A DNA stretch of 64,000 nt from Paraescarpia echinospica (lineage: Eukaryota; Annelida; Polychaeta; Sabellida; Siboglinidae), in NCBI GenBank assembly GCA_020002185.1, contig CM034536.1, positions 14,381,310-14,445,309 of the forward strand, read 5' to 3'. Below are positions 11,719-25,408 of the stretch, piece by piece; the stretch's first letter is position 1; each line of letters begins with the position of its first letter. A model generated the notes under the pieces. It saw only the letters and a program-made list of their open reading frames with translations, searched no databases and was not told the DNA's origin. A program made the position numbers and the translations under genes.

Positions 11719-12170
11719 TATCGCTCGTACGAAGCTGGTTTGTTACTCGCGTTCTTGAGGAATTAGGCTTATTCCTTCGACATGTCATAAACATACCCCA
11801 ATACTTTAACATAGCCTAACCAGATCAGCATATTGTTAATCGCTAGATGGAGAACACATCGAAAGTCGACTATATCGTAATAAGATAATGAATATGTTCT
11901 ATGATGGTTTGGAAGCTATGTCACTACGAATTATCATAATTTCGTAGCACACTGCTGGTCGAGTAACATTGCATATTTAAGTGAAATGAAACATTATACA
12001 CTGAAATATTCACGCTTTTATTTTGCATCGCGCCGAAATAATCGCGTGGTCGATGGCGTTGAGAATGTTTTCAAACGGCAAATAGATCGCTATCCGCTTT
12101 CTAATACGATTTCTTTTAAAAATAATGTAAACGTAAATTGTTGATATGATAGTTTCTTTACTGACGCGAT
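11719..12170. other. No gene seen
   Basis: A+T-rich sequence between the hAT-like element and the foldback II terminal array. Confidence 0.45.
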
Positions 12171-12246
12171 TGTTACAATCGGTAATGTAATAATCGACCG
12201 GTAATGTAATCAATCGACCGGTAATGTAATAATCGACCGGTAATGT
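12171..12246. repeat. Foldback II left terminal array (copy 1, cut short)
   Basis: About four units of a 19/20-bp repeat (cgaccggtaatgtaataat) preceded by the element end TGTTACAATCGG. A LINE follows at 12247. The rest of foldback II is absent from this copy because the duplication breakpoint lies in the LINE. Confidence 0.8.
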
Positions 12247-13527
12247 TAGAGGTGGTGGCGTTGCAATTTACGTACATAACAATATTAACTGTACTCAAAT
12301 TGAAAGTAAATCTTTATCAATAAATAATATCCTTGAATGTATCACAGTGGAATTTATAATAGAAAAAAAAAATATATAACAGTAGGCGGTATCTACCGCA
12401 AACCAGGATCTAACATAGACCTCTTCTGTGAAAATATCAAAAACATCTTTGGAAACACACAAACCATTTAGGTACAAAACATTTTATTGACACCATGTAT
12501 AATTTAGGCCTGTACCCTCTAATCACTAAGCCAACAAGAATTACTCGATATTCAACCACTCTGATTGACAAATTTTTTACAAATGCCATAAATAAGCGAA
12601 CTACAAATGGTATTTTAATCAGCGACATAACTGACCATTTTCCAATATTTACACTATGTGAATATGAAATAACTAAAAGGAAAATAGAAATGCACAAAAA
12701 AGTACGAAATCATAAAAATGAAAACACAAATTCTTTTATAGCAGATTTAAGACGTGAAACATGATACTATGTATTTAGCACAAAATATGTTGAAGTAGCT
12801 TATGGTATATTTATTGATACATTTATGGAAAAATATGATAAACATTGTCCAGTCAGAAAAATAACCAAACAACATGTAATCAGTGATAAACCATGGTTCA
12901 CAACTGGCTTGAAAATGCTTGTCACAAGAAAAACCACTTGTATAGAAAATTTCTTTAAAATAGATCACAAGAAACAGAACATTGTTACACAACTTATAAA
13001 AATAAACTAACTACAATACTAAGAAATGCAGACAAAGAATACTATAGAAAACTATTGGATGACCAAAAACGCAACAGTAAAGAAACTTGGAACATCTTAA
13101 ATACACTTAAATGGTGCCTCATTTCATGACTATCTTCAAAACAAAATTAAAAGCAGCATATTCTTAAATCCAGTAAGTGAAGAAAAAGTCAGTAGGATCA
13201 TCAGAGCATGTAAAAACAAAACCTCAACAGACAGTAATGATATAAGTATGAATATCATAAAGAAAGTTATGCAATCAATTATTACGCCATTAACAGCAAT
13301 ATTTAACATGTCGTTTGAAAATGGGATTTTTCCTTCTAGAATGAAAGTAGCCAAAGTCATACCTATATTTAAAAATGGTTAAAAAACAGAATGTAACAAC
13401 TACATACCAATATCCTTGTTGTGTCAATTTTCCAAAATACTTAAAAAACTCTATAATAAAAGACTCCAAGAATTTATTGATAACAATGATATCTTATCCA
13501 ACAGTCAATACGGCTTCCGATCCTCAA
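12247..13527 (+). pseudogene. LINE (jockey/CR1-like), endonuclease to mid RT (copy 1)
   Basis: The 5'-truncated element starts in the apurinic endonuclease domain (RGGGVAIYVHNNINC). It continues with PTRITRYSTTLID and SDITDHFPIFT (the ..SDH-type block), then the RT fingers (ITPLTAIFNMSFENGIFP, AKVIPIFKNG) and SQYGFRSS. Stops and frameshifts break it throughout. It ends at 13527, where the duplication junction replaces the rest of the RT with Gypsy sequence. The fuller copy is 27045-29885. Confidence 0.8.
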
Positions 13528-14038
13528 GAAGGTGGAAGCGATCACAAAACTCCAGACTCCGTCCTCAGTGGAAGAAGTGCATCGTCTGAATGGTACAGTG
13601 AACTACTTAGCCAAGTTCCTGCCACGGCTCTCCGCTGCTATGGAACCAATTCGACAACTCACACGCAAAGACGTGCACTGGAATTGGTCTCGCACTCAAG
13701 ACCAGGCGTTCGCGGAAGTCACGAGGCTGGTAACAGAAGCGCCACTACTCAGCGACACCAGTGAAAAAGGACTTGGCGCAGCTTTTCTACAGCATGGGAA
13801 ACCTGTCGCGTTCGCAAGTCGCGCGCTCACGGACGTGGAGACTCGCTACGCGCAAATTGAGAAGGAGATGCTGGCAATCGTCTTTTCACTGCAGAAGTTT
13901 CACCAATACACCTTTGGCAGACACACAACTGTCCACAGCGATCACAAGCCGCTGGAGGCCATTGTGAAGAAACCTCTTGCCAAGGCACCCAGACGTCTGC
14001 AGGGAATGCTACTGAGAGTTCAACAATATGACATATAG
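13528..14038 (+). pseudogene. Ty3/Gypsy pol, end of RT region and RNase H
   Basis: The frame encodes the RT connection (PSSVEEVHRLNGTVNYLAKF) and an RNase H of the Gypsy type (EKGLGAAFLQHGKPVAFASR, ALTDVETRYAQIEKEMLAIV, VHSDHKPLEAI). The segment that normally lies between APLLS and the first catalytic Asp block is missing, and that block reads DTSEKG where DASEKG is usual. A stop after RVQQYDI (14036-14038) cuts the frame from the integrase part. Copy 1 of this segment is off the window. It is a decayed relic. Confidence 0.85.
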
Positions 14039-14052
14039 GCAAAGGAAAAGAA

Positions 14053-14907
14053 ATGCACATTGCTGACATGCTTTCCCGTGCGTATCTGCCAAACGACGGC
14101 TGTAGCCAAGCAGAATTGAAACAAGTGAACATGGTGTCCTTCCTTCCAATCCACCCCGAACGACTACAGCAGATATGGAACACCACAGAACAAGATGAAG
14201 TATCGCAGCAACTCTTCAAGATCATACTCCAAGGATGGCCTGATGACAGAAGTCAGCTGCATACAGTTCTGCATCCGTACTTCCACGTGAGAGATGAAAT
14301 GTCCTTGCAAGATGGCATCATCTTCAAAGGAGAACGTAGCCTGAGATCTAAAATCAAAAAGACGATCCACTCCTCACACGTCGGAATAGATGGCTGTTTG
14401 CAAAGGGCAAAAGAATGCGTGTTCTGGCCGGGCATGTCAGCCGACATCAGAGAATACATCTCCACATGTGAGACTTGTCGCAAATACGAAGTCGACCAGC
14501 CAAGAGAATCACTCATGCAGCACGACGTCCCTGACCGACCATGGCAAAAAGTCGGGACAGATATCTTCTCGTTCGAAGGCAAGTCTTACCTAGTCACAGT
14601 CGACTACTTCTCAAATTGTTGGGAAATTTATCGTCTTGAGGACACGACCACGACAACGGTCATTCGCAAGCTGAAGGGGCACTTCGCCAGATATGGCATA
14701 CCTTGTCATGTTGTCTCAGATCCAGGTCCTCAGTTCACAGCATCGACGTTTCACGACTTCTCGGTCGAGTGGAATTTCGAGCACTTGCTGGTCAGTCCAG
14801 CGAACCAGAAGGCGAACGGCAAGGCAGAGTCTGCCGTGAAATCTGCCAAGCGACTGATGAGAAAAAAAACAAAGACACGAACACTGATCAATTTCTGGCA
14901 CTGTTAG
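14053..14907 (+). pseudogene. Ty3/Gypsy pol, RNase H tail and integrase core
   Basis: It begins with MHIADMLSRAYL, the usual end of Gypsy RNase H. The integrase HHCC zinc-binding motif follows (IHSSHVGIDGC ... YISTCETCRKYE). The catalytic triad is visible: Asp in VGTDIFSFEGKSYLVTVDYF, Asp in HVVSDPGPQFTA, and Glu in NQKANGKAESAVK. The frame is lost at an A-run (14862-14869), and the downstream C-terminal part is in another frame (to 15482). Integrase inserts retroelement cDNA into the host genome. This copy is broken by the frameshift and by lesions upstream. Confidence 0.88.
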
Positions 14908-15482
14908 ACGTTCGCAACACGCCCACACAAGGTGTTGGAAGCAGCCCAGTCCAGCGGCTCGTGAACCGACGAACGAGGACGTTGCTTCCGATGACGAGCG
15001 AACTGCTTAAACCGCGCTTCGCGACAGCCACTGAAGTCGATAAGAGACGTCTGCAGCTTAACCAAGCCAAACAGAAGACACACTACGACAGATCTGCCCA
15101 TGATCTTCCCGTTCTGGAGGAGGGAGATACTGTGCGGATGAAACCATTCGTTCAGGGTAGTCGTGTCTGGAGGAAAGCTGTCGTCAACAGACGTCTAGAC
15201 GAAAGGTCGTACGAGGTCGAGACAGGCGACGGGGTATACAGGCGCAACCGCGTGCAGCTGAGGAAGTCGGCTGAACCTCCGCTGCAAGTCCGCGCACCGC
15301 TCGTCGACGACATCATCAACCCTCAACGAGATGGGGATGCGGAAGACGTTACGCCAGTCAAGATGCCGACAACGGTCGCCGAAGCCGCATCTACGCCGAT
15401 CCGTCGAGACGTCCGTCCGCAGATCGTAACATCGAGATCGGGTCGTCAGGTGAAATCGCCGGACTACCTCAAAGATTACTAA
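14870..15482 (+). pseudogene. Ty3/Gypsy pol, integrase C-terminal part (copy 2)
   Basis: This continues the integrase after the A-run frameshift at 14862-14869, starting near TDQFLALLDVRNTP. The barrel motif VRMKPFVQGSRVWRKAVVNR, the GDGVYRRNRVQL block and the terminal SPDYLKDY match positions 6-617. An upstream ATG at 14703 in this frame is not a real start, because it overlaps the integrase core in the other frame. Confidence 0.85.
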
Positions 15483-15975
15483 TGCAAGTGAAGACTACAG
15501 ACTGTGTATATTCCGCCTGTTTCTAATTTTGTTTGACTCGCCATGAGCTGACGTTTAAATTAGTAACAGCTTATTGTTAGTGAGTAGTATGGTTCATTCG
15601 TCCAGTGACTCACTATTATGAACATTAATATGTTAGTCAGATTAGACTACTCGCGTAATTTTATTTTTATGTGAATACTTCCGAACAAGGACAGTTCACT
15701 CGTTCACACTGTTAGTTGCTATTTTTGAGTAATTGCTACTGTTGCAAGGACTTTTATTGACACTAATGCTTAGGCAATGTTAATCTAGCTTTTCTCTAAA
15801 AATGGAAGGATGTTGCATTATGACGATGACTGTTCCCCGCTCATTGTACTGAAATGTATTACGGAATGATCCCTCCGCATCGTGGCCTGAGGCTGCAATA
15901 AACATGTCAGTTCGACAGTTCACAATGTCACTCAAATGTTTGCTTGCGTTATGCTAACAGTATAAGCGAAAACAC
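15483..15975 (+). other. Gypsy non-coding tail with candidate PPT/LTR start (copy 2)
   Basis: Matches 618-1110. The candidate polypurine tract is at 15798-15810, with TGTTGC following it. The LTR end is not determined. Confidence 0.3.
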
Positions 15976-15982
15976 AACAGTC

Positions 15983-18359
15983 TTGTTTGTGGGGCATCCT
16001 AGAATACTCCGGTTGGACTGATCTCCTGGCAGAGGCTGGTATAGCGACCAGGGGCACATATGATTCCGTCCTGAAAGTTGCACACATTACTAGAACGCGA
16101 TATGCTCATCACGTCACTGCAGCCGCTTTGGCCGTGCTACAAAAATAGGCCTCTGATGCTGCCAAGGGCGCCGGTGATGCGAACGAGAAAGAAGCATGGA
16201 GGGCGAAGAAGACACAATGTTTCCCAACATTCGCCTTCTATGATTTCATTTTGCGGATGGAGAAACTTGTGCTCATCTTCGTCAGGGCGCATCGAGAGAA
16301 GAACTTTGAGCTCTACGTCGCCTGCATGGAAGCACTTATGTTCATGTTCTTCAGCATCGACCACATAAACTAGAGTCAATGGGTCAGCGTGCACCTGGAG
16401 AACATGAAGACATTGCCCCATGCAGCGTTGATGATGTTCACGCAAGGCGATTGGGTAGTCCCCAAAACGATTCGCCGGTTCTCAGCAATGCCCGTCGACC
16501 AGGCGCACGAACAGGCAAATGAAGGGGAAAATAGGCATCATCGGCCAGTGAAAACGCAGTAGCTCTTCAAAGATGGCTCCTCAAGAATTTGAAATACAGA
16601 TATCACCCGCAGCACAGACAACAACTAGCGAGATGCACCACGAAGACACCTTGGCTACTCAGCGAAAGTTCCATTACGATGTGTCTCCACTCGTCGGTGT
16701 CATTCGGCAACAAAGAAATCCTGTCGAGCTTAAGTGCAGCAGTCTGGTTGTGCTCCACAGCCAAGCATGCGCTCCAGAGTCCGTGGTGGAGACCATATGG
16801 AAGCTGGAGACTGTGGGCCAGGCACAATATGAGGCATTCTGGTTGAATGTCTTACACGAAAGGAGCACACCATTCAGTACCCCGATCAACAGAAACGGCT
16901 TTCCCACGCTAAGAAAACCGAAACTGGAGAAGAAGAAAGGCACGCAGCTGTCGAGCATCAAGTCAGACGCATCACTGTTTGACAAGTTGTACATTGCAAA
17001 CCAAGTCCGCGATGGCGACCCCGCTGTAATTTTTGCGCACGAGAACCAACCTTTCCCGCCCTCTCTATAACAATTTGGGGAAGTGAGGTTTGGCACAAAG
17101 TCGGACCTGTTGTCTTGTCTTGGTGTTCCCGACCAAACCGAAGCTACTCCATTTGTAGACGCAAGGGTTTTTGACGGACCTGTCTTAACTCACATGTTGA
17201 CCCCCACAGACTGCGCAGCGTTCCAGGAAAACACCGAGCACGTGTTCATACCATTCATCAAGAGGGAATTTGAATTGACATAGAGGTTGAACATTGTATG
17301 GCACAAATATGTCGATACCAGCTTGAAACTAACAGCCGAGAAGAAGCACGCACACGGTGGAAGAATGCGAGTTACAGGACAAGACAATGTTCCAAAGAAA
17401 TTACCAGAGTTCCTGCGGGACTCAAAAAACAAGGAGGATCTTTTCAAGTTTCTTGGAGAAGCAATCCAGACGGAGCAATGGCCAGAAGAAAAGGTAGTGA
17501 CCGTGACAACTGGTGACAGTGTAGCTGCTCATGGGACAGTCATGGATGCATTGTGTTCCCACAAGGAGGCAGACACGCGTGTAGTGTACCACTCACTACA
17601 CGCTCTCCAGCAAGGGACGAAGACAGTCGTGGTGCGCACTGTAGGCGCGGATGTTGTCGTCATCTTCGTTGGATTGTTCTTCTGTTTGACAACGACCGTC
17701 GGTAACTTCCAATTGTGATTGGCATTCGGAAGAGGGCGAAACGTCAGAAACATACACGTCAATAAAGTTTCTGACAGCCTTGGAGAGCGGTCGGCTAAGG
17801 GACTCCTGATGTTCCATGCCAAGAAGGACTGTGCTGTAGTTTCAGCGTTCCATGGCGTGGGGAAAAGGTAGGCTTGGAAGGCTTGGTCTGACGTTTCTGG
17901 TGTGACATAGGCATAGCGAGGTCACCGTTTGCCAAGCTAGACGTGGCTAGTCCAGAATTTACGTTGATGGACAAGTTCGTTATCACAATGTATGACAAGT
18001 CAAGTGCAACAACGTCTGTTAACGAGGCAAGACGAGAACGTTTCACGAAGAAAAACTGCGCCTTCGATCGTCTGTCACCAACAGAGGATGCATTGCAGCA
18101 GCACGTCAGGCGCAGCATCTACCAGGCATGCATATGTTCTTTGAGTTGTGTGGCTCGGCCGAATGCGCCGTCCCCAAAAGACTTTGGATGGGTGTTCGAG
18201 GGTGGGAGATGGTCCCCTCTTCCTGGAGCTACCAAGGCGTGGCGTGAGCTTTTGCTGTGTCGATGCAACAACGGAAAGCCTTGTGCAGCGCACTGCACGT
18301 GCTCTGAAGCTGGCCTGCCGTGCACGAACCTTTGCACGTGTTCCTGTGTCAAGAAGTGA
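15983..18359 (+). pseudogene. Decayed EADTR/CXC family gene (copy 2)
   Basis: Second copy of the pseudogene at 1118-3494, with the same stops and frame changes, so it was already dead before the duplication. Differences are single bases (for example Asn to Ile in TP[N/I]NRN, and Leu to Pro before the stop near 17064). Segments: 16573-17070, 17083-17283, 17287-17718 (HKEADTR and VGADVVVI) and 17943-18359 (CXC-like tail). Confidence 0.6.
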
Positions 18360-18492
18360 CAAGTGATTAGCTGGCCTGCCGTGCAATGACCTTTCCACGC
18401 GTTCTTGTGTCGAGAAGTGACAAGTGATTAGGTGACCTGCCGTACACGGAACTTTGCAAGTGTTTCTGTATCGAGAAATGTCAAATGATTAT
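18310..18492 (+). repeat. Three 61-bp tandem repeats over the CXC end (copy 2)
   Basis: Same arrangement as 3445-3627. The first unit codes for the last CXC residues and the stop, and two more units follow. Confidence 0.85.
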
Positions 18493-18574
18493 TGTTGGCT
18501 TGGGCGAGGAAATAAAAATATAAAACAATACTTACATACATGTTTATTAATATAGTATAGCCATGCACATCTAC

Positions 18575-18596
18575 GGAAATGTGTGAATGTGTGTGT

Positions 18597-18631
<35 letters not shown>

Positions 18632-19070
18632 AGTGTGTGTGCGTGTGTGGCATGCATGAATAAATGCACACATATATTTATACATAAAAAACAACGATGT
18701 TATTGACTATATATACGTATGTTTTTGTGTGTGTATATATATGTATATAAATGTATATATATATATTCAATAATATCGTTATTTTTATGTATGAATGTAT
18801 GTGGCATATATATATATACATATATAGCTTTCAGTAATATTTGACATTTAGGGTAAATAACATACATACATACACATATATACACACATATATACATTCT
18901 TACATACACACATGCATACATAAGTACACGCATATATTGATATATAGAGAAAAACAGCGATGTTTCTGGTGAACAAAAATTTGACCTTGACATTCAAGGT
19001 CATAGACACACACTTACATGCATACACACATAATTACACACATACATTCGTACATATAATATACAAACAT
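18575..19070. repeat. Microsatellite-rich stretch (copy 2)
   Basis: (TG)n, (TA)n and (CATA)n blocks as at 3700-4220. The first TG run is longer and purer here, showing slippage after the duplication. Confidence 0.85.
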
Positions 19071-20209
19071 CACACAGATTCATTCGCACATATATACAAA
19101 AAGATATGGTATTGAATATTTCATGTTCAGCAACATTTGACCTTGGAATTTGTGGTCAAGGACACATAATCTGACGTAGAGTCCTATCTAATCGGAATCG
19201 TCGTGAAAATTTACATATATGATCCAATTTTCATGCTTTTATCCGGCAAATAAAGATACTATCCTTTACACACCGTGCTATAATGTTAATTAGCTGCAAA
19301 ACAAGTGATAAGAAAGCCGACAATCGCTACATATAAACATACGTTTGTAGTAATGCGAGCGACAACATAAACATAAATACGCCATCATATATTTCATATG
19401 TCGATGTTGCTCTCTCTCTCTTTCTCTCTCTCTCTCTGTCTGACGTGGTCAACGCAGGAGTTATCTACGATTATTCGGAAGCATGCCATTTCCATTGCAG
19501 CGATTTTCATCGTGGTGAGCGTCCTGGATTCGCATGCATACCATAAATACACTACACTCATCCGCCTATGTACGTTTGGAACTATTTAAGTAAATACACT
19601 ACACTCATCTGCCTATGTACGTTTGGTAGTAGTCAAGTAATTTTTCACCGGACAGTATATTCGTTGTTTTCCTGCATGCCGCATCCGCATTCATTTTCGT
19701 ACGCCTTTCCGTACATATGGAAATGTAGCTTAACTGCAGACGTCGATCGACACAGTTGTACACAGTGTGAATTGTCGCAGGGGTTACTTTGGGAGAACAG
19801 TAATTAACTTCCACTCAATGATCGGATTTGCGGCACTGAAAAACTAGACAGACAAACAGACATACATATGTACTTAAGTAGACCCATATACAATTCACTC
19901 AACAGGGGAGTGTGTAGAAGCACACCCACAATAATCACCACGCATAATATACAATTGTCAAGTGTGGATCAAGGAGACTCCCATTAAGGTCAAAAGGTCG
20001 CGCTTGTAGATGTTATTAAAGACAAACTATGGGGTATAAAAATAGTAGCATATATTGTCTCATACAAGGCTTACAACATGACATTATAGATGTTTGCATA
20101 TATAATGGTTATTCATCCAAATAAGTGCAAATGTAACACTTTCGGAGCGTACATGTAAGTAGGTAAGTGTGCACATAATGATGTTTAACGTAAGCCTACA
20201 TTGCAAACC
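19071..20209. other. No gene seen
   Basis: Copy 2 of 4221-5352. The (CT)n run near 19411-19436 is slightly shorter. Confidence 0.5.
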
Positions 20210-21434
20210 TACGGCGGCTGGGAGAGGACATAGCAAACATTTATTTTGTTTATATCTCGATTTTTTATTTCGAGATCTCGACTTTTTATCTCGAGATCTC
20301 GACTTTTTTTCGAGATCGCGACTTGTTATCTCGAGATCTCGACTTTTTGTTTTTATTTTTACGGGAAAGGATATCGCAACATTATTTTTTTATTTGAAAT
20401 CTGATTTAATATTTTTTTTATCTCAAGATCTCGAGTTACGAAAACGAGGCGGGTTAGAAGGACGTCGTTTGATTGGGAGTCAGACCGTATGGAACACATG
20501 CTGGTCCTAACATATCCATTTAATTATATTTATTTACATAATCGTTATGTGCGTGTGTGTGTGTGTGTGTGTGCGTGTGTGCGTGCGTGTGTTTGTATCT
20601 TAGTGCGTGTTTGCGTGTGTGTGTGCGCGCTTGTCTATGCGTGCTCGCACGGCGAGTGACGTCACGAGTGTCGTCACATCTCTGAAAGTGGTTCGCCAGG
20701 CGCCGTCTGTGTATTCCCATCGGATCGGATAACTCTAAACATTATTATAGGATCGAAAACGTGGACACACAGAGCCTTAAAATACTTCAGTATTATTATG
20801 TATGTCGCGACAAGGTCATTATCAGATTGCAATACGTTTTAAAGAGTTTTATTTCTGAAACAAATAAATATCTGATATCATTTATTTGTTTGTTTGTGAC
20901 TTACAGATCGGATGCAATCACTAAGCAGGTAATCGGAGCGATTTGCATCCGGAGTAGTAAAATAAATAAATAAAACTTTTGAAAGCGTACCGCAATCTCA
21001 TAATGACCTTGTTGCGACATTCACATATTATACTGAAGTATTTAAGGCTGTGTATGTCCACGTTTTCGTGGCTGAAACAACGACCCTATAGTAATGTTTA
21101 GAGTTATCTGATGGGGGATACAGAGACGGCGCCTGGCGAACCACTTTCACAGTTTTGACGACACTCGTGACGTCACTCGCCGTTTCACGCACGCACGCCT
21201 GACTACCAATCAAACGACGTCCTTATCACCCGCCTCGCTTTCGTAACTCGAGATCTCGATATAAAAAGTCAAGATCTCGAGATAAACAAAATATAAAATC
21301 GGGTTTCAATTTTTTTTTAAATGTTGCGATATCCTTTCCTATAAAAATAAGAAGTCGAGATCTCGAGATAAAAAGACGAGATCTCGAGATCCCAAAAAAA
21401 CTAAATTTTGCTATGTCGTCACCCAGGCACCGTA
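20210..21434. mobile_element. Foldback hairpin element I (copy 2)
   Basis: Same ends, palindromic 14-mer arrays and inner inverted block as 5353-6576. Some 14-mers carry single changes (ctcgagatctcgat near 21247-21260). The left-arm (TG)n is at about 20551-20632. Confidence 0.75.
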
Positions 21435-21905
21435 CTAACGTATGGAAGCTGTGAATGTAGATTTTTGTATAAAACAGGTGCATTTTTGATTGTATGTGGC
21501 AAGGTATATAGGGGACTTTGTTTCGTACTTCGTACTGTTCCCTCATTGTGCTTATGTTCTACTGTCCACGTGTATTGAAATTGTGAATGCTGTTGTTCTG
21601 ATTTAAGTGATCATTTTGAAGGTAAACTGAACGTTTGCAATCTCCAAATTACAATTTTAATTCTTGTAGTGTGTTTTATTTTTTAATTTAATTAAATATG
21701 TTATAACCGTTTCACTTTATTTAGAACCCCTAAAATGTTGTAAATGTGACTTTTCCATGTTTTTTTTCCATTAAACTGTATTCCAAGAAAAAATAATCTG
21801 CCACTCAATCAATGGTATTACCATTCGTGGATAGTAATGGAGAAGTTACACCTTTTCTTATGGCTGTTTTGAAAGCATGTACTTAGTTTTGTTTAGATTT
21901 TTAGA
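21435..21905. other. No gene seen
   Basis: Copy 2 of 6577-7046. Confidence 0.45.
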
Positions 21906-22248
21906 TTTAACAAGATTTAGCAAGATTGCCACCCAGTAAATTAACTCTAGATGGCAGGTGGACAAGTAAGCCTTTTGGCTTATCGAGAGTCCAACCCATT
22001 TTTATCTACGTATATCCCGTCCTTCTGAGGTATGTGTCGATTTTATTTTTAAACATATTAACACTACTAGCACCAGCACAATCAGCAGATAATATGTTCC
22101 GATCATTTATAGTCCTTTGTGAAAATGAGAACTGTCTTATATATAATATACACTGCTCCTTTACTAATGTAACTTCATGTCGTCTAGTCCTTCTATCTTT
22201 CTTAACTAAGAAAAAAAACATTTCTATCAATATTTTCATATTTTAGGT
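21906..22248 (-). mobile_element. 5'-truncated CR1-like LINE 3' end (copy 2)
   Basis: Copy of 7048-7390: the C-terminal end of a CR1-type RT ORF on the reverse strand and the AATCTTGTTA-type terminal repeats. Confidence 0.8.
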
Positions 22249-22257
22249 TAAGTAACA

Positions 22258-22858
22258 ATTTGTTTAGTTTTAGCAAATCACTTATGTTGTTCTGTTAAAT
22301 AACAAGTTGAAAACGAATCAAAGGTACTTGAGACGGTAGTGTCATCGGCATACATTATAAAATTGGACTTATGACTGACCTTGGCAAAGTCATTAACCTG
22401 TGTAATATAAAATAGATGACATAGAATTGAACCATGTAGTATGCCTATTAAAACAGGAAGCATATACTTCAACATATTGTTTTCTATTTAGATACTTTCT
22501 GATTAAACTTTAACGTATTCTTTTTACGCCATAATATTGTAATGTTCTATCTTACGATTTAGTGTTCAAAAGCTTCGGAAAGGTTTTGAATTATTTCCAT
22601 AAATTCCATTATTCTATCGGTTAACTCAAGAGCAGCAAATTCAGTTGTATTAACTCCACATTGGTTTTCGAGTTGTGCTCTTTTGAAAAGGGATTTAACT
22701 GGGTTAACTGGGTGTAACTGATTTATTCACCTACATTTAATATAACTGGTAAGAATGATATTGGTGTATAATTGCCGAATTGGGTAATGCCACCCTAAAA
22801 CATCAGTGGAAGTACTTTAGCGATTTTAGGTTTATCATATAAGATACTAGTTGCTAAT
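22258..22858 (-). pseudogene. LINE reverse transcriptase fragment (copy 2)
   Basis: Copy of 7400-8000 with the same FIMYADDTTV block on the reverse strand. Confidence 0.65.
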
Positions 22859-25400
22859 ATTTGGTTTGTAATTAATGTTAATGATTTTATGATTACAGTA
22901 TGAATTATTTTTATTAAACGTGAAGAGAAGGAATGAGGAATAGTGTATTGGTTCAATATCATCAACAGTTGCCTTATTTAATTATAATATATTAAACAAA
23001 GAATACGCATTAGCATCTACTTGAAACCGGGGAAATAATTCGGCAGCTAACATTATTTACATGAACAATAATGGTTGTACAATTAGATCACGTAATTGCC
23101 GACTGTCTACTCTGCACGAAAAGCCTGATTTTACCATAGTCATACAAAGTTAGTATTGTACAGTCTGTATAACATGTTACCATACATGTTATCATACATG
23201 TCTTAGTTTAATAATAGTTAACAAAAAAGAAATATATAGAAAAGCAAAGACATCAGAAATTAAACGTATCGTGACCGGACGTATCTGGGACATTGGTATG
23301 ACATAATGACATAATGACATAATGACGAAAGTAATCAAATAAAATAGGCAGAAACAAAAGAAGAAAACAACATCGGCAAATAATTGACTTTGAAACATGT
23401 CGGTAATAATTGTACATTATGTTAACTCAAAGATACATGTAAAAAAGCAACACCATTGCAAAAGTATAAACCCAACTTGATATGCATTCTGCGTAATTCC
23501 CATCATACGAAAAAAAGAATTATTCGATACAGAATTTATTTAATAATAATAATAATAAGTTAAATTCTTTTGCGCCTAAATCCTCGGAAACCAAGCTCAG
23601 AGGCGCATCAATACAAAAGGGTTACATACTATCAGAATCAATAAGCCGTATTAAAGTCGTCAACAGATGGATCGATACGCCAGGGAGCTAAGGTGGATAC
23701 GCAAGGTTATAAAAGTAAGTGTTTAAATAACGTCGAAATTGTATAATATTTTCAACTGATCAACCACTAAGAGGGACAATATTCCAAAGAGTTGGTGCAG
23801 CAACAGATATGCCCTCGTTCCAATATTAGTATTGACTCTAAGAAAAAAAGTAAATAATAAATACTAACTAATCGGAAAGGAAAACACAACTCATACCTAT
23901 TTTGAATTATACAGAAAAAACTGCAAATAAATTGCAAGATAAATTTCCGAAGATAGTTTGCGAAAAATGCAGATATTGAGTCAGTGCCTTTTACCAGGGA
24001 AAAATAAAAAACAGCAAATAATATGCATCGTCGACATATTAATATAATACAATAATCTAGCAAGAATGACACTTAACGCAACTATTCACATCAGATATAG
24101 TTGAGAGTAGCAATGATAATAATGATACTTAACCATGAACTGCGCAAATACACTGCATCAAGTTTCACAAAACAACTCACCACTGGTGCATCGCAGTCAA
24201 ATAATAACTTCACAAACAGTGTGGACGTATGAACCATTTATTTGAACGGTCCACTTGTTTTTAACAGTACGTTTCCTAGGCTTCACAGAGCAGACTCACC
24301 TCTTTGGCCTACATACCAGTCCAGGTCGTTGGCCTATCGTTGTTACTGCGGGTCACCATGACAGTCTCGGGACGTGTTCATAGTGAATTAATATTATTTT
24401 GTGAATTACATGTCAGGTGTAGCATCACTGAGACGTGTTTTCGAATTCTCTTCCATCGTACTACTTTGCTATAGGTTGGCACTTTTGGGTTATTGAAATG
24501 TAATGCGCTACTCTGGAATTACAGTCTGAGCGAACGCCGAAGAAGAAGAAGTAGACTACGCTATAAGGATTTGAAAGTTACAAGTGTGCACAGTAGCCTA
24601 TAAATAGAACGGAATCATAACCCGGTTAAAAGTATCACATGTTGGTTGTTGAGGCAAACAATATCATAATATTATATATTCATTGCATTGGTGAAAGATG
24701 CGGTACGTATCACCTCACTTATTCAGCTCAACGTAACTCTTGCATTTAAACTTACTGGTAATTTTCCAAAACGGCACAAATGGTCACCACCGAGCTAGGT
24801 ATTTGTCCAGCTATGACATCGTCGAGACAGTCCCGTGACTTTGTTTGTCCTGGCACTCACGCAAGAGCCCTTTGACCGACCAAGATTACGTATGAATAAA
24901 CAAGACGATTATTTGTTATGAGTGTGCGTGTGTGTTGTTTGTTTAATACATCAATAAATTCCTTTTTTCTTCTATCTATTAAACTGACAAGACAATGAAA
25001 TGTCAATTGCATTTTAATAGTTAAGATACAAACTGAATGTAAGAATTATTAACAATAAAGGAGAACACAACGCAATGGCACTTTCTGTCAATGTAGCACA
25101 CACGCATTTGTGTACGATACAAAACGCAGTTTACAGAAAGTTATGTAAGAACGACCTTCTTTCCTAGACGAACACTCAGGGTGACGAATAGAAAAGTATT
25201 TGATTCACGAGTAAGACAAACGGAAAATTAGAAAATGTGAATGTTCTTCGACAAGACGGGAAGATAAACGGGTGCTAAATACAATATGTGTTTAATGTAG
25301 GGCTATCTTCTACAAAAATCAAGATTTCTTGAAATTACATGTACACACTAAACAATCGGCGGTCTGTCACTCTGGTGTAGGTTTCTGAGCATCCCTGTCA
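22859..25400. other. No gene seen, except an L2-like LINE 3' relic at about 23548-23918
   Basis: Copy 2 of 8001-10542. The tccaaagagttggtgcagca block recurs at about 23783-23802. Nothing else is assigned. Confidence 0.45.
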
Positions 25401-25408
25401 ATGATATC

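Larger units (their letters stand above)
1..13527 (+). repeat. Segmental tandem duplication, copy 1 (left part off the window)
   Basis: Base 1 matches base 14866, and the match continues colinearly to 13527, which matches 28314. The offset falls from 14865 to 14787, mostly because copy 2 has a shorter VNTR near 10.9/25.7 kb. Only scattered substitutions separate the copies (for example 2024 versus 16889), so the event is recent, or the two copies are alleles wrongly placed in tandem by assembly. Copy 1 ends inside a LINE reverse transcriptase where copy 2 continues with the proper LINE sequence. Confidence 0.95.

Noticed and set aside
14703..15482. 259-codon frame taken as a complete gene
   Set aside because: Its first 55 codons are an out-of-frame reading of the integrase core. 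Only the part after the A-run frameshift is real pol sequence.
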